This document shows, piece by piece, positions 1-8,183 of a stretch of DNA of 28,582 nt. The notes under the pieces were generated by a model that was not told the origin of the DNA, did no database searches, and saw only the letters and a program-made list of their open reading frames with translations. The stretch comes from JAZKFP01 sp040386355 (GTDB lineage: Bacteria > Pseudomonadota > Gammaproteobacteria > Pseudomonadales > UBA6940): assembly GCA_040386355.1 (NCBI GenBank), contig JAZKFP010000030.1:1-28582 (forward strand), in the 5' to 3' direction. Each line of letters begins with the position of its first letter. Position 1 is the stretch's first letter. A program made the position numbers and the translations under genes.

Positions 1-623
1 GTATTGCCGATCCAGCGCGTTTTGATTTGCGTGGCACATTGGAATTTGGTCAAGACGTTGCGGTAGATATTAATGTCTGTTTTGAAGGTGACGTTAAACT
101 GGGTAATCGAGTAATCATCGGACCCAACGTAGTTATTCGAAACAGTTCGATTGGTGATGATTCGATTATCGAAGCTTTTTCACATATCGATGAAACCCAA
201 CTTGCAGATCATTGTTCAATCGGCCCCTATGCGCGGTTACGCCCAGGTACTACCGCGGATAGCGGTGCAAAAATTGGCAATTTCGTTGAGACCAAAAAAA
301 CTCATATTGGAGTCAACAGTAAGATTAATCATTTGTCTTATGTCGGTGATGCCCATCTTGGTAAAGATGTAAATATTGGCGCTGGTACAATCACTTGTAA
401 TTACGACGGCGTTAATAAAAACATTACTCAAATTAAAGATGGCGCTTTTATTGGCTCCAATTCATCATTGATTGCACCGGTTACCATTGGTGAAAATGCG
501 ACTATTGGCGCAGGCTCAACCATTACTAAAGAAGCTGCTGCAGAATGTTTAACCTTAACGCGCGCGCCACAAAAAACACTTTCTCATTGGCGACGACCTA
601 GTAAAAGAGATAAAAAATCGTAG
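1..623 (+). CDS. glmU: GlmU, C-terminal acetyltransferase part (5' end outside window)
   Basis: Bifunctional GlmU makes UDP-GlcNAc in the cytoplasm: its C-terminal domain acetylates GlcN-1-P and its N-terminal domain uridylates GlcNAc-1-P. Only the C-terminal left-handed beta-helix is here. The frame is open from the first base and reads IADPARFDLRGTLEFG, which matches the linker after the uridylyltransferase domain. Hexapeptide repeats follow (IGDDS, IGPYARLRPG, IGNFVETKK, VNIGAGTITCNYDG, FIGSNS). The residues expected for acetyl transfer are visible: Arg of LRPG, Lys of VETKK, His and Tyr of NHLSY, Asn of CNYDG. The end HWRRPSK is typical of gammaproteobacterial GlmU. A TTG at 27 is internal, not the start. 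glmS follows, with a MITE-like element between. Confidence 0.96.
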   Translation, partial: IADPARFDLRGTLEFGQDVAVDINVCFEGDVKLGNRVIIGPNVVIRNSSIGDDSIIEAFSHIDETQLADHCSIGPYARLRPGTTADSGAKIGNFVETKKTHIGVNSKINHLSYVGDAHLGKDVNIGAGTITCNYDGVNKNITQIKDGAFIGSNSSLIAPVTIGENATIGAGSTITKEAAAECLTLTRAPQKTLSHWRRPSKRDKKS

Positions 624-641
624 AGATAAAAAATCCTGATG

Positions 642-834
642 TTATACCCATAACGATTGATTTTTAGATTAAATGTAATGGTGAAGCATGAAGTTTTTTT
701 TCAATCGCACGCAACGCTGTTGATTAATAGCGTTGGGGACGCTGCGTAGCTATGTCTTACGCAAGAAAAAGCAACACAGTAAGTGGAAAAAAAGATCATG
801 CTGAACACCTAAAATTCAATCGTTATGGGTATAA
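642..834. mobile_element. MITE-like element, copy A, with perfect 19-bp terminal inverted repeats
   Basis: The ends are ttatacccataacgattga (642-660) and its exact reverse complement (816-834). The 193-bp interior has no convincing ORF. It shares blocks with the element at 18433-18700: ggtgaagcat, a T-run followed by caatcgcac/cgattgcac, gctgcgtagc/gcggcgtagc with ttacgca nearby, and aagtggaaaaaaagatcatg. The termini read TA-TACCC and GGGTA-TA, consistent with TA-target elements such as Tc1/mariner/IS630-type MITEs. That assignment is inference, because no transposase is present. It fills most of the 310-bp glmU-glmS gap. Confidence 0.75.
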
Positions 835-918
835 ATCCTTTCTTCTCTAAGCAAAGCCGCCTATCCTCTGAAAAGAGTTTATACATTTCAATACATCTAA
901 TTTTTTCAATTTTTATTT

Positions 919-924
919 GAGGGG
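919..924 (+). promoter_or_regulatory. Ribosome binding site of glmS
   Basis: gagggg lies 9 nt before the GTG at 934. It fixes the start that places Cys directly after the initiator Met, which GlmS requires. Confidence 0.75.
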
Positions 925-933
925 AACCAACCT

Positions 934-2766
934 GTGTGTGGCATCGTTGGGGCAATAGCTGATCGTCAAGTAACACCAATATTAATTGAAGGGCTTCGCC
1001 GTCTTGAATATCGCGGCTACGATTCTGCGGGTTTTGCAATCTTAGCGGATACCACCGGCGCATTAACACGTGTTCGCAGGGCCGGTAAAGTCCAAGCACT
1101 TGCCGAAGCCGTTGAAACTACAAACGCGTTAGGTCGATTAGGAATCGCGCATACGCGTTGGGCAACACACGGCTCGCCTGTAGAATCGAATGCACATCCA
1201 CATATTTCTAATGAACATCTTGCTGTTGTACACAACGGCATTATTGAAAATTATGAAACCTTAAAAGAAACCTTAATTAAGAAAGGCTATAGCTTTACTT
1301 CAGAAACTGATACTGAAGTGATCGCGCATTTAATTCATTTGGAATTAACCAAAGATCAGGACTTATTAGCGGCAGTTCGTCGAACCCTGACTCAATTGCA
1401 CGGCGCATTTGCAATCGGTGTCATTAGTGCGGAACATCCCGATCGACTAATTGCATCGCGTAAAGGCAGTCCACTTGTGATCGGTTGTGGTATTGGCGAA
1501 AATTTTATAGCGTCCGATCAACTCGCTTTGTTACCCGTTACGAATCGTTTTATTTTTCTCGAAGAAGGCGATTTAGTAGAACTGCATCGCACTAGTTTGC
1601 AAATTTATAATCAGAAAGGCGAAAAAATTACTCGGCCTTTTCATGAATTGGATATTACGCAAGATCAAATAGACAAAGGCAGTTATCGGCATTTTATGCT
1701 GAAGGAAATTTTTGAACAACCCGATGCAATTCGTCGAACTTTAGAAGGCCGATTAAGTGAAAATCATGTTTTAGAACAAGCCTTCGGTCCTAAAGCTAAA
1801 GATTTACTGGATAAAGTTAAATCGATTCAAATGATTGCTTGTGGTACGAGTTATCACGCAGGTTGTGTCGCACGTTATTGGTTTGAGTCCTTAGCAGGCA
1901 TTTCTTGCCAAGTTGAAATTGCAAGTGAATTTCGATATCGAAAATCGATTATTCAACCAGGGACTTTATTCGTAAGTATTTCTCAGTCAGGAGAAACTGC
2001 AGATACTTTAGCTGCGTTACGTGATGGTGGAGATAAAGGTTACGTTGGCGCATTAACAATTTGCAATGTGCCGACAAGTTCGTTAGTTCGTGAATCCGAT
2101 TTAGCAATCATGACGCACGCTGGTCCAGAAATTGGTGTCGCTTCTACTAAAGCATTTGTGACGCAATTAACTGCTCTATTTATGCTGGTTTTATCACTTG
2201 CGCGACGCAATAATCCCACGCTTAATACCGAGCACTATGTAAAAGAATTACATCGATTGCCGATCATCTGTCATCAAGCGTTGCAACTCGATGCAGAAAT
2301 TGCAGCCTTAGCCGCGGATTTTGGTGACAAACGTCACGCGTTATTTTTAGGACGTGGATTACACTATCCAATCGCAATGGAAGGTGCGCTTAAATTAAAA
2401 GAAATTTCTTATATTCATGCGGAAGCTTACGCTGCGGGTGAATTAAAACATGGACCATTAGCGTTAGTAGATGAACATATGCCTGTAGTTGCAGTGGCTC
2501 CAAGTGATGATTTATTGGAAAAACTAAAAAGTAATTTACAGGAAGTACGCGCGCGCAGTGGAATGTTGTATTTATTTGCGGACGAAAAATCCGGAATTCA
2601 ACCAATGCCGGGCGTTAAAGTAATTTATTTACCGTCAATTATCGATGTATTGGCACCAATTTTATATACTATTCCGCTACAACTTTTGTCCTACCACGTC
2701 GCAGTAATTAAGGGTACAGATGTTGACCAGCCTCGAAACTTAGCAAAATCGGTTACGGTTGAATAA
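934..2766 (+). CDS. glmS: Glutamine--fructose-6-phosphate aminotransferase (isomerizing)
   Basis: Converts fructose-6-phosphate and glutamine to glucosamine-6-phosphate, the first committed step to UDP-GlcNAc. The 610-residue length is normal (E. coli 609). It begins at a GTG with MCGIVGA, and Cys2 becomes the N-terminal nucleophile of the class II glutaminase domain after Met removal. YRGYDSAG, HTRWATHG and HNGIIENY are intact in the glutaminase domain. Two SIS domains follow, with CGTSYHAG, SQSGETADTL and STKAFVTQL. The C-terminus DQPRNLAKSVTVE matches the family end. A hairpin terminator follows at 2789, so uppP may be transcribed separately. No glmS ribozyme was recognised in the leader, as expected outside Firmicutes. 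Confidence 0.98.
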   Translation: MCGIVGAIADRQVTPILIEGLRRLEYRGYDSAGFAILADTTGALTRVRRAGKVQALAEAVETTNALGRLGIAHTRWATHGSPVESNAHPHISNEHLAVVHNGIIENYETLKETLIKKGYSFTSETDTEVIAHLIHLELTKDQDLLAAVRRTLTQLHGAFAIGVISAEHPDRLIASRKGSPLVIGCGIGENFIASDQLALLPVTNRFIFLEEGDLVELHRTSLQIYNQKGEKITRPFHELDITQDQIDKGSYRHFMLKEIFEQPDAIRRTLEGRLSENHVLEQAFGPKAKDLLDKVKSIQMIACGTSYHAGCVARYWFESLAGISCQVEIASEFRYRKSIIQPGTLFVSISQSGETADTLAALRDGGDKGYVGALTICNVPTSSLVRESDLAIMTHAGPEIGVASTKAFVTQLTALFMLVLSLARRNNPTLNTEHYVKELHRLPIICHQALQLDAEIAALAADFGDKRHALFLGRGLHYPIAMEGALKLKEISYIHAEAYAAGELKHGPLALVDEHMPVVAVAPSDDLLEKLKSNLQEVRARSGMLYLFADEKSGIQPMPGVKVIYLPSIIDVLAPILYTIPLQLLSYHVAVIKGTDVDQPRNLAKSVTVE

Positions 2767-2788
2767 ATAATATTTTTTTAAAAAATTT

Positions 2789-2824
2789 AATTTTACGGAC
2801 ACATGTTGTTCGTGAAATTTTTAT
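2789..2824 (+). terminator. Rho-independent terminator after glmS
   Basis: A 12-bp stem (aattttacggac, 2789-2800; gttcgtgaaatt, 2808-2819) with two G-U pairs and a 7-nt loop is followed by ttttta. Confidence 0.6.
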
Positions 2825-2842
2825 ATTGTGTTGGAGGCAAGA

Positions 2843-3643
2843 ATGGAAGTATTTCAGGCGGTTATTCTTGGAATTATTCAAGGAATCGCTGAATTTTTAC
2901 CAATCTCAAGTTCAGGTCATTTGATTCTGGTTCCTAAATTTACTGGCTGGCAAGATCAAGGAATTGGCTTTGATTTATCAGTCCACATTGGAACTTTGTT
3001 TGCAATATTAATATATTTTCGCAAAGACGTAAGCACGTTAGCGGTAGATGGTCTCAAATCAATTCACCAAAGAAAAACAGTAGGGCAAAGTCAATTATTC
3101 TGGGCTGTATTATTAGGAACAATTCCCGCCTGTATTGTGGGTGCTTTAATTTTAGATTTGATTGAACAATCTTTACGTTCAGAAAAAGTAATATTTTTTA
3201 CCACCATTATTTTTGGAATATTATTAGGACTTGCAGATCGAAAAGGAAATACCGGACGTGATTTAGAAACGGTTACTTGGAAAGAAGGTATTTTAATTGG
3301 ATGCGCTCAAGCAGTGGCGTTAATTCCTGGAACATCACGTTCAGGAATTACTATGACTACAGGTTTGTTTTTAGGTTTAAATCGAAAAGCTGCTTCACGA
3401 TTTTCTTTTTTTCTGGCAATACCAATTACCGGATTAGCCGCTACAGCAAAATTAATAGAAATTGCTACGAGTAATGAGTCGGTTGAATGGGGAATTTTTT
3501 TATTGGGAGCGATTGTCTCATTTGTCGTGGGGCTTGCAACCATTCATTATTTTTTAAAATGGCTCAACGCTTTTGGTATGTTGCCTTATGTAATATATCG
3601 ATTATTGTTAGGTTTAGTAATATACGTAGTTTTCCTTTCTTAA
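2843..3643 (+). CDS. uppP: Undecaprenyl-diphosphatase (BacA/UppP family)
   Basis: Integral inner-membrane phosphatase that converts undecaprenyl diphosphate to undecaprenyl phosphate, the lipid carrier for peptidoglycan and O-antigen. The product is 266 residues (E. coli 273) and largely hydrophobic, with about eight membrane segments. The two signature regions are present: GIAEFLPISSSGHL near the N-terminus and PGTSRSG around residue 160. A GTG at 2828 would add five residues, but GGAGG at 2833-2837 lies 5 nt before the ATG at 2843, so this start is chosen. Its product feeds the priming transferase encoded at 26877-27551. Confidence 0.96.
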   Translation: MEVFQAVILGIIQGIAEFLPISSSGHLILVPKFTGWQDQGIGFDLSVHIGTLFAILIYFRKDVSTLAVDGLKSIHQRKTVGQSQLFWAVLLGTIPACIVGALILDLIEQSLRSEKVIFFTTIIFGILLGLADRKGNTGRDLETVTWKEGILIGCAQAVALIPGTSRSGITMTTGLFLGLNRKAASRFSFFLAIPITGLAATAKLIEIATSNESVEWGIFLLGAIVSFVVGLATIHYFLKWLNAFGMLPYVIYRLLLGLVIYVVFLS

Positions 3644-3676
3644 ACCAATTTAAAGAGACAATTGTTTCTTCTTTAT

Positions 3677-3717
3677 AAGACGCCTCATTTAAACTTCTTA
3701 AAATCGAAGCGTCTTTT
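3677..3717 (+). terminator. Probable terminator after uppP
   Basis: aagacgc (3677-3683) pairs with gcgtctt (3709-3715) over a 25-nt loop, then TT. The long loop makes it a weak call. Confidence 0.4.
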
Positions 3718-3770
3718 CCTAAGCATTCTGATTTTTAAATTATTAATTAATTTTAAAAGATATTCGAGCA

Positions 3771-4853
3771 ATGAAAAAAATTAAATCCCACTCACAGGGT
3801 AAAACTAAACGCAGTCAAAAAATTGGTTTACCACCGGGAACAGCAATGTTTATCGGTGAAAAAAAACGTGAAGACGTGCAAATCAGCATTATTCAGTATT
3901 CAGAAGATTTTTTTAATGAAAAGAATAATGCCAGCTTAGAGGATTGTTTAAATTTCAAAGAAAAATCCCCTATTACTTGGATTAACATCAGCGGAATTCA
4001 CGATTCAAAAACAATTGAATCCATTGGAAAGCATTTTAAATTTCACTCTTTAACTATTGAAGATATTGTTAATACTGCGCAAAGACCAAAAACTGAGGAA
4101 TACGATACCTATTTTTTTATCGTATTAAAGATGATGACCTACAATCGAGACCAAAAAATAATTGAAACCGAACATTTAAGTTTGATTTTTGGTGAGGGCT
4201 ATGTCATTACTTTTCAAGAAGATGAAGGAGATGTTTTCGATTTCATTCGAGAACGTTTACGTTCTGGCAAAAATAGAATTAAAAAAAATCAATCTGATTA
4301 TTTAGCCTATTCCTTAATTGACGCTGTTATGGATAATTACTTTCTAGCGCTAGAGCTATTAGGAGATGATGTCGATCAACTGGATCAAGAAATTTTATCG
4401 GATTCAAAACCAAAACATATTCAACAAATACACGGATTAAAACGTCATATGCTCATGCTGCGTAAAGCAGTTTGGCCACTTCGTGAAGAGGTTGGGACAT
4501 TACTTAAAAGTTCTTCCTCCCTTTTACACGATTCAACAAAAATATTTTTTAGAGATTTGTATGATCATATTATTCAAGCAATCGATATGATTGAAATGCA
4601 TCGTGAAAGTGTTATGGGTATGTATGACATCTACCTATCTAATATCAATTTTCGCATGAATGAAGTTATGAAATTCTTAACATTAATCAGCACAATTTTT
4701 ATCCCATTAACTTTTATTGTTGGAGTATATGGAATGAATTTTGAAAATATGCCAGAGCTTAAGTGGGATAATGGTTATTATTATATTTGGACCGCCATGA
4801 TAATTTCTGTAGTAGGCATGATTTTATATTTTAAAAAACGGAGATGGTTTTAA
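3771..4853 (+). CDS. corA: CorA-type magnesium/cobalt transporter
   Basis: Inner-membrane divalent-cation channel of the CorA family (homopentamer). At 360 residues it resembles the Thermotoga-type branch more than the shorter E. coli CorA. The first ~290 residues form the cytoplasmic funnel, with PITWINISGIHD and FHSLTIEDIVNTAQRPK. Two C-terminal membrane helices (about 300-320 and 335-353) flank the signature YGMNF, which is followed by ENMPEL. A basic tail, KKRRWF, ends the protein on the cytoplasmic side. The Shine-Dalgarno sequence is weak. Mg2+ and Co2+ are both possible substrates, and sequence alone does not decide. The leader is too short for a magnesium riboswitch, and a bidirectional hairpin follows the gene. 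Confidence 0.93.
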   Translation: MKKIKSHSQGKTKRSQKIGLPPGTAMFIGEKKREDVQISIIQYSEDFFNEKNNASLEDCLNFKEKSPITWINISGIHDSKTIESIGKHFKFHSLTIEDIVNTAQRPKTEEYDTYFFIVLKMMTYNRDQKIIETEHLSLIFGEGYVITFQEDEGDVFDFIRERLRSGKNRIKKNQSDYLAYSLIDAVMDNYFLALELLGDDVDQLDQEILSDSKPKHIQQIHGLKRHMLMLRKAVWPLREEVGTLLKSSSSLLHDSTKIFFRDLYDHIIQAIDMIEMHRESVMGMYDIYLSNINFRMNEVMKFLTLISTIFIPLTFIVGVYGMNFENMPELKWDNGYYYIWTAMIISVVGMILYFKKRRWF

Positions 4854-4860
4854 AAATTAA

Positions 4861-4893
4861 TAAAGGTGATGAGTTTGATTTGCATCACCTTTA
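4861..4893. terminator. Hairpin between convergent corA and EF-hand gene
   Basis: A perfect 11-bp stem taaaggtgatg (4861-4871) and catcaccttta (4883-4893) encloses an 11-nt loop. A/T runs lie on both sides, so it could terminate both convergent genes. Confidence 0.7.
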
Positions 4894-4931
4894 CTTCAAC
4901 ACTTTTACAAAGTATTAACAAAAAATACTAA

Positions 4932-5261
4932 TTACATAGGGGCAGGAGAAGACATCGAATTTTTGTGATCTTTCATCTTATTGTGCATTTCTGATTTCAT
5001 TGTGTCATGATGCATTTTTGCTTCTTCACTAGATAAACTACCATCTTTGTTAGTGTCAATTTTCTCAAACATCATTGTATGATGCGAGTCAAATTCAGTT
5101 TTATTAACCAAACCATTTTTATCTGCATCCATTTTCTCAAACATACCTACTGGTGGATGACCTGCTGGCAATTCTTTTCCTTCATGATGTGCTGCAAAGC
5201 TGATTGAGCTTAAACCTAAAGAACAACCAAGAATTAAATTTAAATAAATTTTATTTTTCAT
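4932..5261 (-). CDS. Small secreted EF-hand protein with His/Met-rich tail
   Basis: A 109-residue protein with an N-terminal signal peptide (MKNKIYLNLILGCSLGLSSI then SFA-A), predicted to be exported and cleaved after about residue 24. Two consecutive canonical 12-residue EF-hand loops follow, DADKNGLVNKTE and DTNKDGSLSSEE, with Asp/Asn at positions 1, 3 and 5, Gly at 6 and Glu at 12, so Ca2+ binding is likely. The tail contains many His, Met and Lys residues (HHDTMKSEMHNKMKDHKN), which could also bind Cu or Zn. The frame opens 23 codons earlier, but GGAG at 5269-5272 precedes the ATG at 5261 and only this start gives a clean signal peptide. No specific function is known to me. Confidence 0.85.
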   Translation of the reverse strand: MKNKIYLNLILGCSLGLSSISFAAHHEGKELPAGHPPVGMFEKMDADKNGLVNKTEFDSHHTMMFEKIDTNKDGSLSSEEAKMHHDTMKSEMHNKMKDHKNSMSSPAPM

Positions 5262-5424
5262 AAAAAAGCTCCAAAAATAATATTGAAAAGAGATTAGTAT
5301 CAAACCAAGTAAAAAACGTGATTCACACAATGAAGATAAATAAAGACATGTGAATGGATTGTAAGCAGAAATAAGACTATCGATAGCAGAAAAAGTTTTA
5401 ACGAAGATTTGAAATAAATGTTTT

Positions 5425-6090
5425 TTAAATAATTTGACGAATTAAAGTGAATGCTTCTGCATATTCAACACCTACACAATGACCACGAAAAGCAGCTAAA
5501 TGCCGCATGTTTTCGAAGGAACGACTGTGAGGAGAAACTCTCATTTCTGCATGATAAAGTTGCAAGACTGCCATTTTTTTGTCGAAATAATCTGTGATAT
5601 TAACGTACACATTCGGTGAAAAATGTAATGGTCCAGGCATTTGCCATTCTGTACTTGAAAGCACTTCAAAGCTGTAAATAGTTTTAACCGGAAATTCAGG
5701 TTGAGGTCGACAAGCAGTTAGAACAGCTTGTTGAGTAATGCGATGATCAATATTTAAATCCCCAAAATGATGAGTATAAATTATAGAGGGCTTTATTTTT
5801 TGAACAACTTCTTCAATTGATTGAGTTACGCTTAATAAAGGAAAATTCCCCATTTGATTATCTGGAAAATCAAAAAATGTAACGGATTCCACACCGAGTA
5901 AAGCTGCCGCTTTTTTTGCCTGATTTTTTCTATGAATTATGTCTTGATCCTCAGAGTTGCGTGCACCAACGCCATTGGTCATAAAAACCAAATGTACTTT
6001 ATCTTGTTCAGCCACATGTCTTGCAATCGTACCGCCACAACCAAGTGCTTCGTCATCCGCATGCGCTGCAACTACTAAAATAGTTTTCAT
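5425..6090 (-). CDS. PIG-L/LmbE family deacetylase
   Basis: Predicted zinc-dependent N-deacetylase of 221 residues acting on an N-acetylated sugar or sugar nucleotide. The family motif appears as AHADDEALGCGG at residues 9-20 (usual AHPDDE, with Pro replaced by Ala). A second metal and catalytic segment THHFGDLNIDH lies near residue 105. The ATG at 6090 is 1 nt after the stop of the FAD oxidoreductase, and the 13-codon upstream extension only overlaps that gene. It is the last gene of the minus-strand glycan operon. With a formyltransferase in the same operon, an attractive role is removing an N-acetyl group so that a formyl group can replace it. The substrate is inferred from context only. 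Confidence 0.88.
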   Translation of the reverse strand: MKTILVVAAHADDEALGCGGTIARHVAEQDKVHLVFMTNGVGARNSEDQDIIHRKNQAKKAAALLGVESVTFFDFPDNQMGNFPLLSVTQSIEEVVQKIKPSIIYTHHFGDLNIDHRITQQAVLTACRPQPEFPVKTIYSFEVLSSTEWQMPGPLHFSPNVYVNITDYFDKKMAVLQLYHAEMRVSPHSRSFENMRHLAAFRGHCVGVEYAEAFTLIRQII

Positions 6091-6091
6091 G

Positions 6092-7444
6092 TTACGGTTC
6101 CATTTCAGTAAGGGTGTGATACAAATCAACTAAAACATCTTTCATAAAAAAATGCTTACCCGATTCTCTTCCTAAAACTTTAATTTCTGGATAATTTTCT
6201 TTAACTTTTTCATGAAATTCATTCACGAATTTTTTACTTTCTAAACTTAATACAGGAAATCCTGTTTTTAAAGGTTGATAATGCTTATAAAGACATTGTG
6301 AATTACCTGGCACTATCTGCATTTTAATTAATTCATTATGAATAATTTCTATTGCAGTACCTTCGGTCTCGGGATTACGTAAAACTTCAACCGTCAGTGA
6401 GCGGCCCTTTTGATTTAATTGAGGCGGATAAATTGTTACTCGTAAAGAAATAAGATTTGGATCATAGCAGTAGAAATAATCTAAACCGGTCTCACAGAGT
6501 TCATCAAATACAAAATGATAAAGATCAATAATTCGAAAAGATTTTTTTGGTGCTGGTTGCTGTATCTCGATTGGTAAAATACGTTTCAATAAAATTAAAG
6601 GCGCTGACCAAATAAGTTCATTACAGTGAATGTCTAATTTAGATTGCTGACTATTTTTAAGGGTAACCTGCCATTTTTCTGAATCTTTTTTAAAATTGCT
6701 AACTTGCGTGTTTGGTAAAAGTTGACACAAAGGATTATTGGTAAGCTCTGTTACCATAGCCTGAATCCAATCGTTAACACCGCCCGCAGGATAAAAACAA
6801 GGCAAACTACATGATTTCTCTCGATCGGCATACGATAAAACATCATCAAAAAATGGACTTTTTTTAATTTCTTTTAAAAATACGTCAGAACCAAAAATAA
6901 GTCGACGTAAACCAAAAGGAATATGACTTTCTATAGTTAAAAGGCTTGGATCGTAATCGAGCAATTTCATCATGACTGGCTTTAAGACTGATTCGGCAAT
7001 TGTCTTTCCATACGATTGCGTAAAATGTTCAAAAAGATTATTAGATACTGAATCTTTTTTTAAATGAATAAAATCACAACAGGCTTGCAAAAACTGTTCA
7101 GGATTTTGATTTTGCCACGGCCGAAGATTTAAAGAGGGGGCTTGATTACTTAAGTGTCCGAAAGTATAACTACCTGATTTTAATTGTGGAATTAATTGCC
7201 AGGAAGCAGTGTTTATAAGATTCTTTCCAAATAAGAAATCATCAACTTCAGAATCACCCGTAGCAGAAATGAAGTGTGTGCCAAAATCAAAATAAAAGTT
7301 TTGCCATTGATGCGCTAATCCTAATAATCCACCCCATTGATTGGAGGCTTCAATTAATTGAACAGAATGTCCTTTTCTACTTAAGTAGATTGCAGAAACA
7401 AGTCCTGCGATTCCTCCCCCTACAATCGTATATATTTTTTTCAT
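6092..7444 (-). CDS. FAD/NAD(P)-dependent amine-oxidase-like oxidoreductase
   Basis: A 450-residue flavoprotein of the protoporphyrinogen oxidase/amine oxidase fold. The N-terminal dinucleotide-binding motif is VGGGIAGLVSAIYLSRKGH, followed by the acidic residue of LIEAS and GG. FYFDFGTHFIS is the second conserved block of this fold. CFYPAGGVNDWIQAM in the middle resembles the substrate-domain block of this superfamily. Homologues occur in O-antigen and other surface-glycan clusters, usually of unknown substrate. It is 28 nt downstream of the WbqC-like gene and 1 nt upstream of the deacetylase. An oxidation step on a sugar is a reasonable guess. It lacks the features I would need to call UDP-galactopyranose mutase or HemG/HemY. 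Confidence 0.82.
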   Translation of the reverse strand: MKKIYTIVGGGIAGLVSAIYLSRKGHSVQLIEASNQWGGLLGLAHQWQNFYFDFGTHFISATGDSEVDDFLFGKNLINTASWQLIPQLKSGSYTFGHLSNQAPSLNLRPWQNQNPEQFLQACCDFIHLKKDSVSNNLFEHFTQSYGKTIAESVLKPVMMKLLDYDPSLLTIESHIPFGLRRLIFGSDVFLKEIKKSPFFDDVLSYADREKSCSLPCFYPAGGVNDWIQAMVTELTNNPLCQLLPNTQVSNFKKDSEKWQVTLKNSQQSKLDIHCNELIWSAPLILLKRILPIEIQQPAPKKSFRIIDLYHFVFDELCETGLDYFYCYDPNLISLRVTIYPPQLNQKGRSLTVEVLRNPETEGTAIEIIHNELIKMQIVPGNSQCLYKHYQPLKTGFPVLSLESKKFVNEFHEKVKENYPEIKVLGRESGKHFFMKDVLVDLYHTLTEMEP

Positions 7445-7472
7445 AATGCATCCATGCTGTTTTAAAAATATA

Positions 7473-8183
7473 TTATTTTAGTATTTGGTCTTTCTTCAAA
7501 ATGCTCATGGCATCTGGTCCAGTATTAAACAATAAATCAATTGCGCTCATGTATGGTTCGAATTCTTGGAACAGTTGAGTGTAAGTTGGATGATTGTAAT
7601 CGTGATAAATAACTTCTATACCCGCTTTATTGAATTTATCTTTATCCAAATACTCTCTACCAAAAGGCCCTGAAATATACTGAGTTGCTTTTAGTTGCAA
7701 ACAAATTTCTAAAATCAAATCATCTTTTTGTTGGGTTAAATTCATAGAAGAACTTGTCAGGCTTGGAGTTACAATTTGAAAAGCATGTTGCAATAAATAC
7801 TCTGTGATCGCTGCGTTTAAATCGCATAGATGCAGCCAATTTTTAGAATATATTTCTTCAAAGAAACTCGCATTTTGTTTAAAAAATGGCGCTTTGGAAT
7901 AACAAGTTTTAATGGTTTGCCAGTGCTTTTCTTTCCAAGAAGCTTCTTGATCAATTTCGATAGCATTTAATTCCAATTCACCCGATTTACCTTTAGTTTT
8001 TATAGGTACGGTCAACCAACTCCACCCTTGAGGAGTCCGAATTTTATTCCGATTAGCAAATTTGGTTTTACTGTTTTTATCAATTTGAACATGATCCAAT
8101 ACAACATGAATATCTGCACAAGAAATTCTGTGAAAGTACCCGAGCCAAGGTAAGTAAGCAGGTTGTATGATTGTTACGATCAT
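7473..8183 (-). CDS. WbqC-like protein
   Basis: A 236-residue soluble protein of the WbqC-like family, found in O-antigen, capsule and flagellin-glycosylation loci; its biochemical role is not established to my knowledge. Family features visible are the start IQPAYLPWLGYF, the VVLDHVQIDKN block, the FANRNKIR segment followed by WLTVPI, and YISGPFGREYLD near residue 165. The ATG overlaps the stop of the preceding methyltransferase gene by 4 nt (ATGA), implying translational coupling. The tight packing suggests that it acts on the same sugar as its neighbours. Confidence 0.88.
   Translation of the reverse strand: MIVTIIQPAYLPWLGYFHRISCADIHVVLDHVQIDKNSKTKFANRNKIRTPQGWSWLTVPIKTKGKSGELELNAIEIDQEASWKEKHWQTIKTCYSKAPFFKQNASFFEEIYSKNWLHLCDLNAAITEYLLQHAFQIVTPSLTSSSMNLTQQKDDLILEICLQLKATQYISGPFGREYLDKDKFNKAGIEVIYHDYNHPTYTQLFQEFEPYMSAIDLLFNTGPDAMSILKKDQILK

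Noticed and set aside
809..1099. 96-residue minus-strand frame across the glmS start
   Set aside because: It runs through the repeat end, the glmS ribosome binding site and glmS codons in a shadow frame, with no family features.
3718..3770. Magnesium-responsive RNA upstream of corA
   Set aside because: There is too little AT-only sequence between the uppP terminator and the start codon for a known magnesium riboswitch.
5262..5330. Longer EF-hand protein starting at 5330
   Set aside because: It would place a second hydrophobic stretch before a complete signal peptide. The inner ATG has GGAG at proper distance.
6092..7444. FAD protein as protoporphyrinogen oxidase or UDP-galactopyranose mutase
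   Set aside because: Only general flavoprotein motifs are visible, and the operon context is glycan modification, so a specific enzyme name is not supported.
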